Part shown: positions 8,750-18,480 of the stretch, piece by piece
How the letters are laid out: each line of letters begins with the position of its first letter
How positions within the stretch are numbered: position 1 is the first letter of the stretch
Origin: Tubiluchus corallicola
Lineage: Eukaryota > Priapulida > Priapulimorpha > Priapulimorphida > Tubiluchidae
DNA length: 33,335 nucleotides
Direction: 5' to 3'
Assembly: GCA_030141605.1 (NCBI GenBank)
Contig: JAQGDQ010002444.1
Span: 1-33,335 of the forward strand
Notes under the pieces: model-generated
Database searches by the model: none
What the model was told of the DNA's origin: nothing
Seen by the model: only the letters and a program-made list of their open reading frames with translations
Translations under genes and position numbers: made by a program

Positions 8750-9721
8750 ATGGACATATTTTTTAGAAATATAAACATAATATCTATTTTTCTTTTTAGT
8801 GTATCAATTTTCATATTAATTACTGGTTTTTATATAAAAGGTATAATAAAGAAAAAAATAAATATAAAAAATAATTATAAATTAATTGATTTTTTTCAAG
8901 CTTTTTTTCTAATATTAGGAATAGTTTTTGTATTTGTAGCTTTTTTTGATCCAGTAAGAGCAACAGAAACAGAAGAGGTAAAAACCCATAAGTTGGACAT
9001 ATACTTTTTACTTGATATATCTAAATCAATGCTAGTGAAGGATGTTGCACCTAATAGAATGACAAAAGCTAAAGAAGAGATGAAAGAAATTGTAAATTTA
9101 TTACAAGGAGAGAGGGTGGGTATAGTCCCTTTTTCTCAAGATGCTTTTGTTCAGCTACCTTTAACTAAAGACTATGAAATGGTTAGTCTTTTTATTGATA
9201 TCTTAGGAACAGAGTACTTTCAAAATGGGGGAACAAATATAGAAAATGCTTTAAAAACAGCCTTAGAATCAGTATATAGAATTAAAGGAAGCTATTCTGA
9301 CAGTATTTTTATACTAATATCTGATGGAGATGAACATGAAAATAATGCTGTAGAATATATAAAAAAATATGCAAACGCTATAAAAGTATTTTCAATTGGT
9401 GTAGGAACTAAGCAAGGAGGGGCAATTCCTAGTGAAAATAGCTTTATAAAAGAAGGAGGAAAAACAGTTATTGCTAAATTAGAAGAAGATAACTTAAAAG
9501 AATTATCTAATTTAACAAAAGGGAAGTATTTTCACTCAAAAGGGAATAACTTTGTAAGTACATCTATTGTTAATGAAATTTCTAGTATTTCACAAAATGT
9601 AAAGAGTAATGAAAAATCAAATTCCTATAAAAAATATTACCAATACCCACTTATTATAGGAATTATTTTTATTACAGCAAGTATCTTTATTAAAATATTT
9701 AAAAAAAATATAATAATTTAA
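8750..9721 (+). CDS. batB: BatB, VWA-domain membrane protein
   Basis: Second VWA protein, 323 aa, with the BatA layout: TM helices at about 11-30 and 48-66, a VWA domain with MIDAS D89-I-S-K-S93, GGTNIENAL, LISDGDEHENN, and a C-terminal TM helix near 300-318. The two proteins were probably produced by duplication and are expected to act as a pair with BatC/BatD partners at the inner membrane. AGGAG lies before the ATG. There is a 43-nt gap to batA and 17 nt to the TPR gene. Naming it BatB rests on order and on the extended N-terminal loop. Confidence 0.88.
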   Translation: MDIFFRNINIISIFLFSVSIFILITGFYIKGIIKKKINIKNNYKLIDFFQAFFLILGIVFVFVAFFDPVRATETEEVKTHKLDIYFLLDISKSMLVKDVAPNRMTKAKEEMKEIVNLLQGERVGIVPFSQDAFVQLPLTKDYEMVSLFIDILGTEYFQNGGTNIENALKTALESVYRIKGSYSDSIFILISDGDEHENNAVEYIKKYANAIKVFSIGVGTKQGGAIPSENSFIKEGGKTVIAKLEEDNLKELSNLTKGKYFHSKGNNFVSTSIVNEISSISQNVKSNEKSNSYKKYYQYPLIIGIIFITASIFIKIFKKNIII

Positions 9722-9738
9722 AAACAGTAGGAGTTGTT

Positions 9739-10581
9739 ATGAAAATCTATGTCATTATTTTATCTGTTTTAATTTTAAATTTTAAACCTTTAACTATTTA
9801 TAATTTAAATAAAAATGGAAATAAACAGTATAAAGAAAAAAAATATAAGAGTGCAATAGCTAACTATAAAGAAGCTTTAAATATAGAGGAAAATATAATT
9901 ATAAGTAGAAATCTTAGTAAGTCAAATTACCAAAATGAAAACTTTGAAAAAGTAATTGAATTTGAAGGGAAAAATTTTTATGATTATTTTAATAGAGGTA
10001 ATGCTTATAAAAAATTAGGGGATAAAAATAAAGATATTTCTTATTATGAAAAAGCTTTGGAAGAATATAAAAAAGGAATATCCTTAAATGAAAAGAATAT
10101 GGATATAAAAAAAAATTATGAAATAGTAAAAAAATTGTTAGAAAACCAAAATGATGACAACTTAAATAATGATGAAAATAAGAATGGTGATGACAATAAA
10201 AATACAGATAATAATAAAGAAAGTAATGATAGTGAGCAAAATTCAAATGATAGATCAAATAGTGATAGCAGTGACAATGAAGAAGATCTAGAAAAAAATA
10301 AGCAAAATGATAATAAAAATTCAAATAATGACAATGAAGAAGGTAGTGACAATGAAAAGGATAAAAATTCAAATAAAGAAAGCACTAGTGATGGCGAGCA
10401 AAGTAATGCAGAAAAAAATAATAATGAGGTAAATAATGGAAGAGATAACTTAGGAGTAAATGAAGAATTAGATGAAGCTCTGTATCATTTAAAAAAACTT
10501 GAAATTCAAGAAAAAAACTCACTAAAAGAAAGCTCAGGTAGAAAACCGACTCCCTATGAGGAAAAAAGCAAAAGGTGGTAA
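9739..10581 (+). CDS. batC: BatC-like TPR protein with Asn/Asp-rich tail
   Basis: A 280-aa protein with a hydrophobic N-terminus (about 1-20, signal or anchor) and two TPR-like helical repeats (about 24-52 and 82-120, for example NRGNAYKKLGD and YYEKALEEYKKGI). Residues 135-235 are a low-complexity segment dominated by N, D, K, S and E. A short conserved-looking end follows, with DEALYHLKKLEIQE and a SGRKPTPYEE-like tail. BatC proteins are periplasmic TPR proteins thought to scaffold BatA/BatB. The low-complexity stretch is rich in AAT/GAT codons and probably varies in length between strains. AGGAG precedes the ATG. Confidence 0.8.
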   Translation: MKIYVIILSVLILNFKPLTIYNLNKNGNKQYKEKKYKSAIANYKEALNIEENIIISRNLSKSNYQNENFEKVIEFEGKNFYDYFNRGNAYKKLGDKNKDISYYEKALEEYKKGISLNEKNMDIKKNYEIVKKLLENQNDDNLNNDENKNGDDNKNTDNNKESNDSEQNSNDRSNSDSSDNEEDLEKNKQNDNKNSNNDNEEGSDNEKDKNSNKESTSDGEQSNAEKNNNEVNNGRDNLGVNEELDEALYHLKKLEIQEKNSLKESSGRKPTPYEEKSKRW

Positions 10582-10583
10582 AT

Positions 10584-12179
10584 ATGAGGAAGCTTGTTAT
10601 ACTATATGTTATGTTTTTATTAAATACATTATTATTTTCAGATACAATATTGTCTTCTAATAAAACTTCTTTAGCAGTTGGAGAAAACATAACTTTTTCA
10701 TTAACATCTACAGATGGTGTAATATTAAGGTATGCAATAAATGAAGTAGATGTTTTTCATGAAATAGGTTCATCTAAGAGTGTGACGATAAAAAATTTTA
10801 ATATCCATAATGTCTATAAAAAATCATACACAGCAAGTAAGGCTGGAACTTATAAAATATCAGCTAGGGCTATAATTTTAGGAGATACAGTTGACTCAAA
10901 TGAAATAGAAATAACAGTTGTTGATGGAAATTTAAGTAATTCAACTTTAAATAATAACAATATCACTCAAGATAATATCATAGAAAAACCCTATATAAAT
11001 AACTATAATAGATCTATAAATAAAGCATACTTTGGAGAAAAAATAATATTTCAAGATTTTTTAGAAATAGAATCAAGGTTGTTTGACTATAAATATAATA
11101 ATATTGATATATTTCAAGATTTTACAGTTGATAATAGAACTGATAGGTCTGCTATAAGTAATTACAGTGTAATTAATAATAATAATAAAACTATATTAAG
11201 GTATAATTTATTTTCTGTTATTTTGGAACCTCTAAAAACAGGAAGACTTCATATTCCTAAAAGAAACGTAATAACAAGAATATTTGACATGCATAGAAAC
11301 GAACAGATATTATTTAATGAAAAAAGCATTGAAGTACTTCCAATTCCAAGTGATAAACCTGATAATTATAAAAACATAGTAGGAAAAAATGCTGAATTAG
11401 AGTATGCGTTTTCTAATCTAAAAATAAACAGTGATGAATCAATAACTTTAAATATAAGTATATTTGGAGATATCAACTTAGATATAGCAGAAAATATACT
11501 AGGGAGTATAAAAGATTTTAAGATTTACGAAAATACAAAAAATTTTCAAGATTATATAGAAAATGGAAAATACTTTGCAAGAAAAGAATTTGAAATAATA
11601 TTAGTTCCTCAAAATAGTAGTGTAGAAAGGATACCAGAAATTAGCTTTTCATATTTTAACACAAGTAAAGGTAAATTTATAGACCTAGTAATACCAGAGC
11701 AAAATATCAATATAATAAATAATAACAGTATTGAAGAAAATGTAAGTGTTGAAGATAGTGTTGAAATACAGTTTAAGAAATCGATTAAAGAAACTATATT
11801 AACAAATAATGTGATTTTAGTTTTATTAGCTTTTGTAGCGCTACAAGGAATAATAATTATAGTTCTTATATTAAAAAAGAAAGAAAGGAAAAAGATAAAT
11901 TATGATGATATAGAGCTAAAAAGGTTAATAACTAAATTTTATAAGGAAAAAAATTCTAAAGAATTATATAAAATATACGCAAATATATTAAAGCAAAAAT
12001 TTGAAGCAGATGTTATACATGAAGGATCAGATGCCTTAAGTGAAATAAAAAATAGGAATAAAGAAATATACATAGAGCATATAAAATATTTAGAAACTTT
12101 GTATATTAGTGGAAAAAATATTTCTAAAGAAAAAAAAGACGAAATGGTTTTATTATTAAAAGAACTTAATAAAGTTTAG
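10584..12179 (+). CDS. batD: BatD-like membrane-anchored protein
   Basis: A 531-aa protein of the BatD (oxygen-tolerance) type. It has a signal peptide (residues 1-19), a long extracytoplasmic region of beta-sandwich-like repeats (NKTSLAVGENITFSLT near 25, LKTGRLHIPKR near 215), one TM helix at about 408-428, and a basic cytosolic tail of about 100 residues. I choose the ATG at 10584 because AAAGGTGG lies 6 nt upstream. The in-frame GTG at 10575 would overlap that site. It starts 2 nt after batC and ends 22 nt before the helicase gene. Confidence 0.85.
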   Translation: MRKLVILYVMFLLNTLLFSDTILSSNKTSLAVGENITFSLTSTDGVILRYAINEVDVFHEIGSSKSVTIKNFNIHNVYKKSYTASKAGTYKISARAIILGDTVDSNEIEITVVDGNLSNSTLNNNNITQDNIIEKPYINNYNRSINKAYFGEKIIFQDFLEIESRLFDYKYNNIDIFQDFTVDNRTDRSAISNYSVINNNNKTILRYNLFSVILEPLKTGRLHIPKRNVITRIFDMHRNEQILFNEKSIEVLPIPSDKPDNYKNIVGKNAELEYAFSNLKINSDESITLNISIFGDINLDIAENILGSIKDFKIYENTKNFQDYIENGKYFARKEFEIILVPQNSSVERIPEISFSYFNTSKGKFIDLVIPEQNINIINNNSIEENVSVEDSVEIQFKKSIKETILTNNVILVLLAFVALQGIIIIVLILKKKERKKINYDDIELKRLITKFYKEKNSKELYKIYANILKQKFEADVIHEGSDALSEIKNRNKEIYIEHIKYLETLYISGKNISKEKKDEMVLLLKELNKV

Positions 12180-12201
12180 TTTTGAAAGGCAAGTTGTCAT
12201 T

Positions 12202-15200
12202 ATGAATAACAATATTATAGAAAAATATAAAATATATAAAAAACGACTTATTGATTTAAATGGAAATAATAGAAGCCTTATTTTAAAAAAATTATATAAA
12301 TCTCAATTTTTTGACCTTTTTATATTAAGTAATTTAAACAGTGACTTTGAGAATAACTTATATAATTTTTTACAAAATAGATCAAATAATGATTTTGAAT
12401 TATTAAATGTAGCTAGCCATTTAGCAGGAAATAAGTTTAATTTGTCTTCTTATAATAAAATACTAAATAATATAAATAGAGCTTCAATACATATTGAAAG
12501 GGAAAATGGAAGTCAAAATTTATATTTAGCTCATACTTTCATTGAGGGAAGATTAAGTGATAGCTCTTTAATAAAAGCTCCATTTCTTTTTATACCTATT
12601 ATTTTAGAAAAAAATAATTTGCAATGGAAAATTAAGCATAACTTAGATAAAGATATTATCTTTAATAAGTCTTTAATGTATGTTTTAGAAAAATCAGAAG
12701 ATATAAAATTTGACCCTAAGACATCTGTATACCTTGAGAGTGTGCCAGAAAACTTATCACAATTTGTAGTAAATTTTTTTAAAAACTATGATATTAATAT
12801 TTTTAAAGAGAAATATTCAGAAAATATTGATAAATTTAAAGAATACACAAATAAAACTTTTCCAATATATCCGTTAAAAGAATTTCAGCTGTTAAATAAT
12901 TTTGTTTTAGGAATTTTTCCACAATTTTCTAACACTTGTAGCTTAGATTATGATAAATTAATTGAAATAAAAAGCTATAATAAAAATATAGAAAATCTTA
13001 TTGGAAGTAATGAAAATGATATCTTACCAAAATCTTTAGAGAAGAAAATAGTTAATATCCCTGAAAAAAACTTTTGCTTTATTACAGAAATGGACTATAG
13101 TCAAAAAAAAGCAAGTTTTGCTATAAAAGACATTGATGGACTTGTAATTTATGGGCCTCCTGGTTCAGGAAAATCACAGGTTATAGTAAATATTATCTCT
13201 GATTACATAATAAAAAATAAAAAAGTACTTATTATATCAGAAAAAGCTCATGCATTAAATGTTATATATAACAGGTTATCTTCATTAAATATAAGTGAAC
13301 CAATTGTTATAATAGAAGATGTTAATAAAGATAGAAATTATTTATATGAAAAAATAAAAAATATTTTAAGCAAAGATCATAAATATTCAAGTGTATATAA
13401 GGAAAGATTTGGATTAATTGCTGGAGAATTAGATAAACACTTAGCATATCTAGAAATTATTGATAATACGTTACAGGAAAAAGTACCATATGGACTAACT
13501 TTATATGAACTATATCATAGCTCTAAAAACTTTAAAGAACATCCTGATTTAGAAATAAAAGCTTTATATGAAGATTTTTCTGATTTCGAAAATTATACTT
13601 ATAATGACATGAAAAAGATTTGTAACACTTTTAAAGAACTTTCTAAGTTTATTAAGTATGACTATAAAGATACTCTTTTAAAATATAGATATAGCTTTGG
13701 TAAGTTTAATAGTAAAAATGTAGATGAGCTATTGCAGGTAATTAATGATATTGTATTTACTAATACAAATGAAAAGTCATATTATTTTGAAAATAAAGAT
13801 TTAATTAATGTAAAAAATATTCTTTTGAATAATGAATATGATATTAAAGGGTATATTTTAAAAATTAAAGATTTGATAAAGTTGTGTGAGTGCATAAAGG
13901 AACCTTTATTAGAAAAGGGATTAGATGTTGAAGAATTTTTAAACTATATTAGCATAATAAAAAATAACAGATGGTGGAATATTAATTTTTGGAAAGCAAA
14001 AAAAATGTTGAAAAAATTTGTAACAAACAATATAGTTAATGCTGAATCTATAATTAACAACACAATTAAATTAAAAGATATAAACCTAGAGGTAGAAAAT
14101 ACTTTGAAGTTTAAAATATCAAATGATTTAAAATTAGAGGAAACAAAGCTGTTTTTAGAAAAAATATTAAATATTAGCCAAAAAATTAATGTGTACTTAG
14201 AAAAACTCTTAAAATTAAACTTATATATTGATGGGGATAATATAGAAATATTAAAGAATAAATTTTTAAGAAATAAAAATAATATTGATAAGTTAGTTAA
14301 GTTTCAAAATATTATACAAAATGACATTGATAAAATAATATATTACGATACTTTAAAGGAAAAGCTAACAAAAGATGAAAAAAAGATATTACATAAAATA
14401 CTAAAATCATATAACTTTAAAGAATATTCTTCTAAAAATATCCATAAAGCAGTAAAAAATACTTTTATTAACAAAAATATTGAATATATAAATAAAACAA
14501 AACATGTAATGAGTCATATTGAAAAATTAAATAAACTTAGAGATGAAAGTAAAAAGCTTGAAAAGTCAAAGCTTGACATTATTCAGCCACTATTTCATGA
14601 GATATCTGGAAATAAAATAATAAAAAATATATCTGATGAGTTAAAAGAAGAGATATTACAAGATGTTTTAAAGAAGAAATGGAAGAAAACAATACGTAGC
14701 TTTGTTGATGCCTATTATAGAAAACACCTTTTTGAAATCATACCTTGTTGGTTAACAACACCTGAGGTAGCTTCAACTATATTTCCAGTTGAAAAAGAAA
14801 TGTTTGATATAGTTATATTTGATGAATCGTCTCAAGTGTTTGTAGAAAAAGCTATTCCTGCTATATATAGAAGTGAGAAGGTAATTGTAATAGGAGATGA
14901 CAAACAGCTTCAACCAAATGATTTATTTGCTATAAAAACTTCTAATAATAAAAATATAGATTTTATAAATAAATATAAAAGTATATTTGATTTAGCCAAA
15001 TACAAATTTAGTAATACAATGTTAAAATACCATTATAGATCAAGATATGAAGAACTTATAAATTTTTCAAACTACTTGTTTTATAATGGAAAAATAGAAG
15101 TAATAGAGAGAAAGGATCGAGAAAAAAATATAAAACCCATAGAAGTTATAAAAGTAGATGGGAAATGGATAAATGGCAAAAATAAAGAAGAAGCTGAAGC

Positions 15201-15705
15201 GATATACCAAGTTACTAAAAGTATTTTAAAAAATAAAGAAAAAGACAAAACGATTGGAATAATAACTTTTAATCATAGTCAACAAGTTTTTATTTTAGAT
15301 TATTTTGATAATATGGCTCTTATTGATAAAGAATTTAATAGTTTGTATGAAAAAGAAAAAAAGCATAAAAGCGGTAAAGAAAATATTGGAATTTTTATAA
15401 AAAATATAGAAAATGTCCAAGGTGATGAAAGAGATATAATTATATTCTCAATAGGTTATGCTAAAAATGAAGAAGGTAAGCTATATTCTTACTTTGGTAG
15501 CCTAAATAGGGAGTATGGAGAGAATAGACTAAATGTAGCAATTAGTAGAGCTAAAGAAAAAATATATATAGTTACCTCTATTGACCCTTCAGAGCTAGAT
15601 GTAGGTAATAGTAAAAACTTAGGGCCAAAATTACTAAAGAAATACTTAGAGTATGGTATGTATATATCATCAAATCAAAATGAACCAAACAAGACATTTA
15701 TATAG
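12202..15705 (+). CDS. Large superfamily-1 DNA/RNA helicase (AAA_11/AAA_12, Upf1/Dna2-like)
   Basis: A 1167-aa helicase-like protein. Walker A YGPPGSGKS sits near 317-324, Walker B plus motif II FDESSQ near 873, motif III GDDKQLQP near 899, motif IV YHYRSRYEEL near 948, motif V ENVQGDERDIIIFS near 1070, and motif VI LNVAISRAKEKIYIV near 1110. About 540 residues of Lys/Asn/Leu-rich, mostly helical sequence separate motif I from motif II. The N-terminal KRLIDLNGNNRSL recalls the DUF4011 start of such proteins. No C-terminal nuclease domain is seen. Relatives work in DNA repair or in defence, and I cannot choose. It lies 22 nt after batD and shares its terminator. Confidence 0.85.
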   Translation: MNNNIIEKYKIYKKRLIDLNGNNRSLILKKLYKSQFFDLFILSNLNSDFENNLYNFLQNRSNNDFELLNVASHLAGNKFNLSSYNKILNNINRASIHIERENGSQNLYLAHTFIEGRLSDSSLIKAPFLFIPIILEKNNLQWKIKHNLDKDIIFNKSLMYVLEKSEDIKFDPKTSVYLESVPENLSQFVVNFFKNYDINIFKEKYSENIDKFKEYTNKTFPIYPLKEFQLLNNFVLGIFPQFSNTCSLDYDKLIEIKSYNKNIENLIGSNENDILPKSLEKKIVNIPEKNFCFITEMDYSQKKASFAIKDIDGLVIYGPPGSGKSQVIVNIISDYIIKNKKVLIISEKAHALNVIYNRLSSLNISEPIVIIEDVNKDRNYLYEKIKNILSKDHKYSSVYKERFGLIAGELDKHLAYLEIIDNTLQEKVPYGLTLYELYHSSKNFKEHPDLEIKALYEDFSDFENYTYNDMKKICNTFKELSKFIKYDYKDTLLKYRYSFGKFNSKNVDELLQVINDIVFTNTNEKSYYFENKDLINVKNILLNNEYDIKGYILKIKDLIKLCECIKEPLLEKGLDVEEFLNYISIIKNNRWWNINFWKAKKMLKKFVTNNIVNAESIINNTIKLKDINLEVENTLKFKISNDLKLEETKLFLEKILNISQKINVYLEKLLKLNLYIDGDNIEILKNKFLRNKNNIDKLVKFQNIIQNDIDKIIYYDTLKEKLTKDEKKILHKILKSYNFKEYSSKNIHKAVKNTFINKNIEYINKTKHVMSHIEKLNKLRDESKKLEKSKLDIIQPLFHEISGNKIIKNISDELKEEILQDVLKKKWKKTIRSFVDAYYRKHLFEIIPCWLTTPEVASTIFPVEKEMFDIVIFDESSQVFVEKAIPAIYRSEKVIVIGDDKQLQPNDLFAIKTSNNKNIDFINKYKSIFDLAKYKFSNTMLKYHYRSRYEELINFSNYLFYNGKIEVIERKDREKNIKPIEVIKVDGKWINGKNKEEAEAIYQVTKSILKNKEKDKTIGIITFNHSQQVFILDYFDNMALIDKEFNSLYEKEKKHKSGKENIGIFIKNIENVQGDERDIIIFSIGYAKNEEGKLYSYFGSLNREYGENRLNVAISRAKEKIYIVTSIDPSELDVGNSKNLGPKLLKKYLEYGMYISSNQNEPNKTFI

Positions 15706-15718
15706 ATTTATATAAATT

Positions 15719-15754
15719 AAAAGCTGTCAATGGTGCTGTATTGATAGCTTTTTT
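15719..15754 (+). terminator. Intrinsic terminator of the moxR-bat-helicase operon
   Basis: A 13-pair stem (AAAAGCTGTCAAT with ATTGATAGCTTTT, one G-T pair) around a GGTGCTGT loop, then TT. It sits 14 nt after the helicase stop codon and is the first good terminator after moxR. Confidence 0.9.
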
Positions 15755-15938
15755 AATATAAAATTGACTTATTGTGTACAGTTATTCTTGTAACTAAAAT
15801 ATACTAACTCTTTAAGAAAAATAAAATAAGATTTCTAGACTTATTTATTAAAAAAAACTTGTTGATGAACTATATCTAGGTGCAACGAGTATAATACAAT
15901 TTTACCTTTTGTATACTTTTTCATGTTTTATCACGTGA

Positions 15939-17069
15939 TTACTGATCATATATTTTATTACTTTTTTTCAAATACTCAATGATTTCATATTGTTTTTTTA
16001 GTGTTGATGTCGGTAGCGTAGACATCATAAAATATTCTGAAAATGCTTCTGACATAAGTATAAGCGAATAATATTTTCCTAATAATTCCAAAGTGTTGTC
16101 ACCTAGTGAATCCAACCATATATTAATTTCATTATTAGAACTCATTATTATATTATTCAAGAACTTTCCAACAAAACCTACCAACGCATCAGACAACTGA
16201 ATAAATATATCATCTTTGGAATCCATAAATCGCATATTCAAATTAGATTCATAATTTATATCTGCTTCAACAAACAACTTTTTGATATCTTCTTCGTTAT
16301 CAAAAATATGATTAGAACCAGTAAATATACTCGGTCTTTCAACATATAATAATTCATATTGTTTGAATAAATCGTTATCATCATTGTCAGTTAGAAAACC
16401 ATCACATTCTCTTTTACTTGCCGCTTTCAGCATTTGTCTTAGTAGTTCAGAAATAAAACCTTCCACTTCATTACAAGGTAAATACTGAGCTTCATATAGA
16501 TTGTATATTTCTTTATAAAAATAGATTAAGTCATTTGTATTTATATTGGGATAATTATATTTTGAAAAAATACTATTAATCTCTTCTCTGTTATTGAAAG
16601 CAAAAACATAAAAATTATCTTTGATATCTCTGTTAAATCTCATAGTATCTTTAGTATCAGGCATCGAATCAACAATATCCACTATAGACCAATAATAATA
16701 ATCTAAAATCGAAAAATGAAATTTTATATCATTACTATAAAACCAATCCAATAATATCTGGAATCTTTTAGAGTTTACAAGTTCAGTAATATTCTTAGCG
16801 TTACGATTGAAAAACTTAAACTCTTTTTGAGTTTTTTGAGGTTTGAGATTATTTATAAGACTTTTTACATCAACATTTTCTTGTTCCTTAAAATAAATAC
16901 CACCAATAACAAAACAACTTTGAGTCTTAATATCGTTATTAAATTCACCATCTACAATTCGAAAAGCACGAAAATTATTTGTTTCATCATAATAAAAAAA
17001 TCCACTTGTAGTAGAGTCATTAATGCCGACCATTTGATTTGACATTTTTTTAGCGTCTATAAAATTCAT
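15939..17069 (-). CDS. DUF3800-like protein
   Basis: A 376-aa protein resembling the DUF3800 family, which is thought to have an RNase H-like fold and turns up near mobile elements and defence genes. An N-terminal strand carries the acidic signature FYYDETNN (about residue 25), followed by a hydrophobic CFVIGGIYF. A C-terminal IQLSDALVGFVG (about 300) matches the family's usual Q-x-x-D helix. I see no TM segment. An in-frame GTG at 17081 sits too close to the GAGGAG at 17073-17078, so I prefer the ATG at 17069. It stands alone beside an IS3 remnant. Activity is unknown. Confidence 0.6.
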   Translation of the reverse strand: MNFIDAKKMSNQMVGINDSTTSGFFYYDETNNFRAFRIVDGEFNNDIKTQSCFVIGGIYFKEQENVDVKSLINNLKPQKTQKEFKFFNRNAKNITELVNSKRFQILLDWFYSNDIKFHFSILDYYYWSIVDIVDSMPDTKDTMRFNRDIKDNFYVFAFNNREEINSIFSKYNYPNINTNDLIYFYKEIYNLYEAQYLPCNEVEGFISELLRQMLKAASKRECDGFLTDNDDNDLFKQYELLYVERPSIFTGSNHIFDNEEDIKKLFVEADINYESNLNMRFMDSKDDIFIQLSDALVGFVGKFLNNIIMSSNNEINIWLDSLGDNTLELLGKYYSLILMSEAFSEYFMMSTLPTSTLKKQYEIIEYLKKSNKIYDQ

Positions 17070-17149
17070 TATTATCCACACTCCTCATTTATTTATTACA
17101 ACATTCTTTGGACTTATGTTAATATAGTGGAGACAAAAGATCGAATTAT

Positions 17150-17990
17150 TTATGCTGATCTTATAATATCCTCATATTGCTGAGGTGTTAAATAGCCAAT
17201 ACTACTATGTATTCTCTTTCTGTTATACCATGACTCAATATATTCAAAGATAGCTAATCTAGCTGTATTAAAGTCATAGTAGTTTGCCTTATGAACTTCC
17301 TCTTTCTTGAGAGAAGCATGAAATGATTCTATACAGGCATTATCATAAGGATTGCTCTTGCCACTAAAAGAGTGAATAATATTATTATTTTTAAGGTACT
17401 CTCTAAATCTAATGCTAGTATATTGTGAGCCTAAGTCGCTACGAAGAATAACTGCTTGTGATGGACATTGGCTATGTATAGCATTTTTTACAGCTTCTAT
17501 TGCCAGACCTGTGTCCATAGTTTTTCTGAAGGAATAACCTATAATCTTTCGGGTGCACAAATCTAGTACAGATGCTAAATAGCACCAACCATGTCGTATA
17601 GTATGGGTATAGGTTATGTCAGTAAGCCATTTTTGATTAATATCTGTAGTTTTAAAGTTTTGTTTTAGAAGATTTTCACCTTCTTAAATCTTATTTTTTA
17701 ACAACTATTGCTCTGATTTCTAATTTTTTCATTAATCGTTGGACTCTTTTTAAGCTCACAGTATAACCTTTAGAGAGTAAAACTCTATGAATATTAGGAG
17801 CACCATATCTTTGTTTTGAATTATTATATATATTTAAAATTTATTTTCTTAAGAGGTTATTTTCTTGAGTACGCTTACTTTCTGACTTACACAAATACTT
17901 ATAATAAGAGCTTCTAGATACACCTAAAACTTTACACATTAGCTTAATGTTATGTTGATGTTTATAATCAGTAATATACTTATAGATAGA
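17150..17990 (-). pseudogene. IS3-family transposase OrfB (DDE integrase), broken
   Basis: Minus-strand reading of an IS3 OrfB. In order: IKLMCKVLGVSRSSYYKYL, a segment ending RTQENNLLRK, a TAA stop at 17841-17843, then ILNIYNNSKQRYGAPNIHRVL and LKRVQRLMKKLEIRAIVV. A stop and frame change follow at 17684-17693. The catalytic core is still readable: WLTDITYT (first Asp, about 17612), LRSDLGSQYTS (second Asp) and NACIESFHASLKKEE (Glu). The longest intact stretch is 17150-17560. The DDE residues survive but the gene cannot make one full protein. Confidence 0.85.
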
Positions 17991-18162
17991 GTTTATTCCT
18001 TTGTGAATATGGCCTAGGCTTATATTTTTTTACCCATCCAGAGATAGTTGATTTTGTAATGCCATATTCATTATTTAACTCTAATAAACTTTTCCCAGAG
18101 TTATAGAGCTCTACTATTGTATTTTTGAATTCTGATGTATATGATTTATTACCTTTTCCCAT
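17980..18162 (-). pseudogene. IS3-family OrfA fragment (helix-turn-helix)
   Basis: A 60-aa frame starting MGKGNKSYTSEFKNTIVELY, with the helix-turn-helix NNEYGITKSTISGWVKKYK of IS3 OrfA proteins. Normal OrfA continues for about 40-50 more residues with a leucine-zipper segment. Here that part is missing: the frame runs out within 12 residues and the OrfB frame begins at once. This is the footprint of an internal deletion. Confidence 0.8.
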
Positions 18163-18223
18163 TGTTAGACACCTGCCTTTTATATATTTTATAACATTCG
18201 CTTTTTGTGTCTACATCTTTATA

Positions 18224-18403
18224 CTAACACCATTCAGCAATTAGAAGTCTTGATTTTCTGCATACATAAGTCATTATTGCGCCTTTCTTACCTGGAATAG
18301 TTCCTCTTGTTTCCTTTGTTTCATTAGGCTTCCTTTTCCCTTTTCTAGGCAATAACTGTACTGTATTTTCTATTTCTTCAATGGTAAAATGCTTATGACT
18401 CAT
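18224..18403 (-). pseudogene. IS30-family transposase N-terminal remnant
   Basis: From the ATG at 18403 (AAAAGGA upstream), the minus strand reads MSHKHFTIEEIENTVQLL, the typical start of IS30-family transposases. It then jumps to KGKRKPNETKETRG and to MTYVCRKSRLLIAE, pieces that in an intact protein lie well apart and bracket the beginning of the DDE domain. So the fragment has at least one internal deletion. It is cut by the right end of the IS3 element. TGATATAAT just upstream would be its old promoter. Confidence 0.65.
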
Positions 18404-18480
18404 GCATATTCCTTTTAATATTTGGTTGGACATATATTATATCAAGGAAATATCTGTGGGTCTTTTTTTGTTGCAATTAA

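Larger units (their letters stand above)
17117..18229 (-). mobile_element. Degenerate IS3-family element
   Basis: Imperfect terminal inverted repeats bound the element. The left end reads TGTTAATATAG-TGGAGACA (17117-17135). The complement of the right end (18208-18229) reads TGTTAGTATAAAGATGTAGACA, so both ends begin TG. Inside, on the minus strand, are an orfA fragment and a broken orfB. The element is only about 1.1 kb, shorter than usual for IS3, because the middle is deleted. I see no 3-bp target duplication (TTA left, CCA right), so the flanks have rearranged or the ends are slightly misplaced. Confidence 0.75.

Noticed and set aside
9989-10385. Minus-strand His/Tyr- and Ser/Leu-rich frames
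   Set aside because: They mirror the low-complexity tail of the BatC-like gene and have no independent support.
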